NCBI GenBank assembly: GCA_049509675.1
Contig: JBEKZQ010000148.1
Location: 1-13,172 of the forward strand
Direction of reading: 5' to 3'
DNA: 13,172 nt
Origin: JBEKZQ01 sp049509675
GTDB lineage: Bacteria; Planctomycetota; Planctomycetia; Pirellulales; Thermoguttaceae
The notes below the pieces were generated by a model. The model ran no database searches and had not been told where the DNA came from. It saw nothing but the letters and a program-made list of their open reading frames with translations. Both the position numbers and the translations under genes were made by a program. Positions 12,512 through 13,172 of the stretch are shown piece after piece (within the stretch, counting starts at the first letter, position 1; the number at the start of each line of letters is the position of its first letter).

Positions 12512-13172
12512 TTGCCCATCCGTATTTACGCACTAGCGAAAGAACTGGGGATCGACAACAAGAAGTTGGTCGATATCTGCACGCGGGCAGGTATCACGGG
12601 GAAGGGCTCTGCGCTGGCCAGTCTGACGGACGAAGAGGTGGTGCAGCTTAGAGTGTTCATGAGCGGGGCGGGCGGCAGGAGGGCCGGCCCGGCGGCCTCC
12701 GCGCCGACGTCGCGGGCCGGCGAGGCGGCGGCGCGAACCTTCCGCCGCGAGGACTACATCGCGCCGACCGGCACGATGGGCGGCAAGGTGCCGGTTCTGG
12801 CCGACAAGCCGCCGGCGGCGAAGAAGAGTCCCGAGGAGACGGCCGCGCCGCCCAAGCCGGTCGAGAAGAAACCGCCCGAAAAGCCCGCCCCGGCGATCAA
12901 CCTGGCGCCCATGCCGGCGGCGCAGAAGTCGCCGCAGAAGCCCCGGCCGGCGGAGCCGGTGCCGCAGAAGCCGGACATCAGGCTGCCGCCCGACGCGATC
13001 CGCGCCGGCAAGGCGGGCACGACGCCGTTGTTCGAGCACGTCCGCAAGCACGAGGAGAAGAAGAAGGAGGCGGCCGTCAAGAAGAGTTCGCCGCGGCAGC
13101 CGGCCTCGGCCGAGGCCGGCGCTGTCGCGGGCGTTCCGGGAGAAGCGGCGCCGACGCGGGAGCGTCCGCGCC
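12512..13172 (+). CDS. infB: Translation initiation factor IF-2, N-terminal part (3' end outside window)
   Basis: The first 220 residues of IF-2, the GTPase that brings initiator tRNA to the 30S subunit. Translation starts with a TTG, and residues 2-50 (PIRIYALAKELGIDNKKLVD ... ICTRAGI ... LTDEEVVQL) are the conserved IF2_N domain found at the start of bacterial IF-2. From residue 51 on comes the usual long, poorly conserved linker, here rich in Ala, Pro and Lys (AAPPKPVEKKPPEKPAPA and similar). The G domain and tRNA-binding domains lie beyond the window edge. The frame has no stop to the last base. The gene follows nusA by 63 bases in the same direction, the standard nusA-infB order. A GUG/UUG start is a possible device to limit expression, but this is inference. 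Confidence 0.93.
   Translation, partial: MPIRIYALAKELGIDNKKLVDICTRAGITGKGSALASLTDEEVVQLRVFMSGAGGRRAGPAASAPTSRAGEAAARTFRREDYIAPTGTMGGKVPVLADKPPAAKKSPEETAAPPKPVEKKPPEKPAPAINLAPMPAAQKSPQKPRPAEPVPQKPDIRLPPDAIRAGKAGTTPLFEHVRKHEEKKKEAAVKKSSPRQPASAEAGAVAGVPGEAAPTRERPR

Overview
The window looks like chromosomal DNA of a GC-rich planctomycete, probably a Pirellulales-type lineage. This is inferred from gene content: a ClpX/HolA/NusA/InfB housekeeping set next to a large exported Ig-like repeat protein, an SLA1-homology (SHD1) protein, a lid-less Hsp70 relative, degenerate toxin-antitoxin genes and heptamer repeats between genes. No 16S rRNA or tRNA is present to confirm the assignment.

Layout. (1) 1-443: the 3' end of an Hsp70-like gene on the plus strand. 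(2) 444-3550: an accessory islet. It holds a decayed ParD/ParE-type pair, an intact AbrB-type antitoxin plus RelE-like toxin operon, a frameshifted PIN (VapC-like) remnant joined to a TIR domain that has lost its first strand, and a two-gene minus-strand unit of a HEPN protein and an unrecognised 204-residue partner. (3) 3572-5223, minus strand: clpX, preceded by a small membrane-anchored SHOCT-type protein. The HEPN unit lies directly downstream of clpX, so the four genes run in one direction. (4) 5224-5714: a spacer with a 37-base direct repeat flanking a heptamer array. (5) 5715-7295, plus: an exported protein with two similar Ig-like halves. (6) 7302-7428: two heptamer arrays in inverted orientation. 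(7) 7475-8521, plus: holA. (8) 8765-10770, minus: a secreted protein of unknown function and an upstream SHD1-domain gene. (9) 10931-13172, plus: nusA and the start of infB, which uses TTG.

How the genes work together. clpX (protein unfolding and degradation), holA (clamp loading in replication) and nusA-infB (transcription elongation and translation initiation) are core functions. nusA and infB form the usual transcription-translation operon, but no rimP precedes them here. The islet between the Hsp70 gene and clpX has collected several small toxin or defence-type domains (ParE, AbrB/RelE, PIN, TIR, HEPN) in different states of decay. It reads as a hot spot for gain and loss of such modules.

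The least explained items are the HEPN plus 204-residue pair, the PIN-TIR junction, and the family of seven-base periodic repeats with different consensus sequences in three spacers. I do not see an unmistakable new multi-gene system; the HEPN pair is the best candidate.
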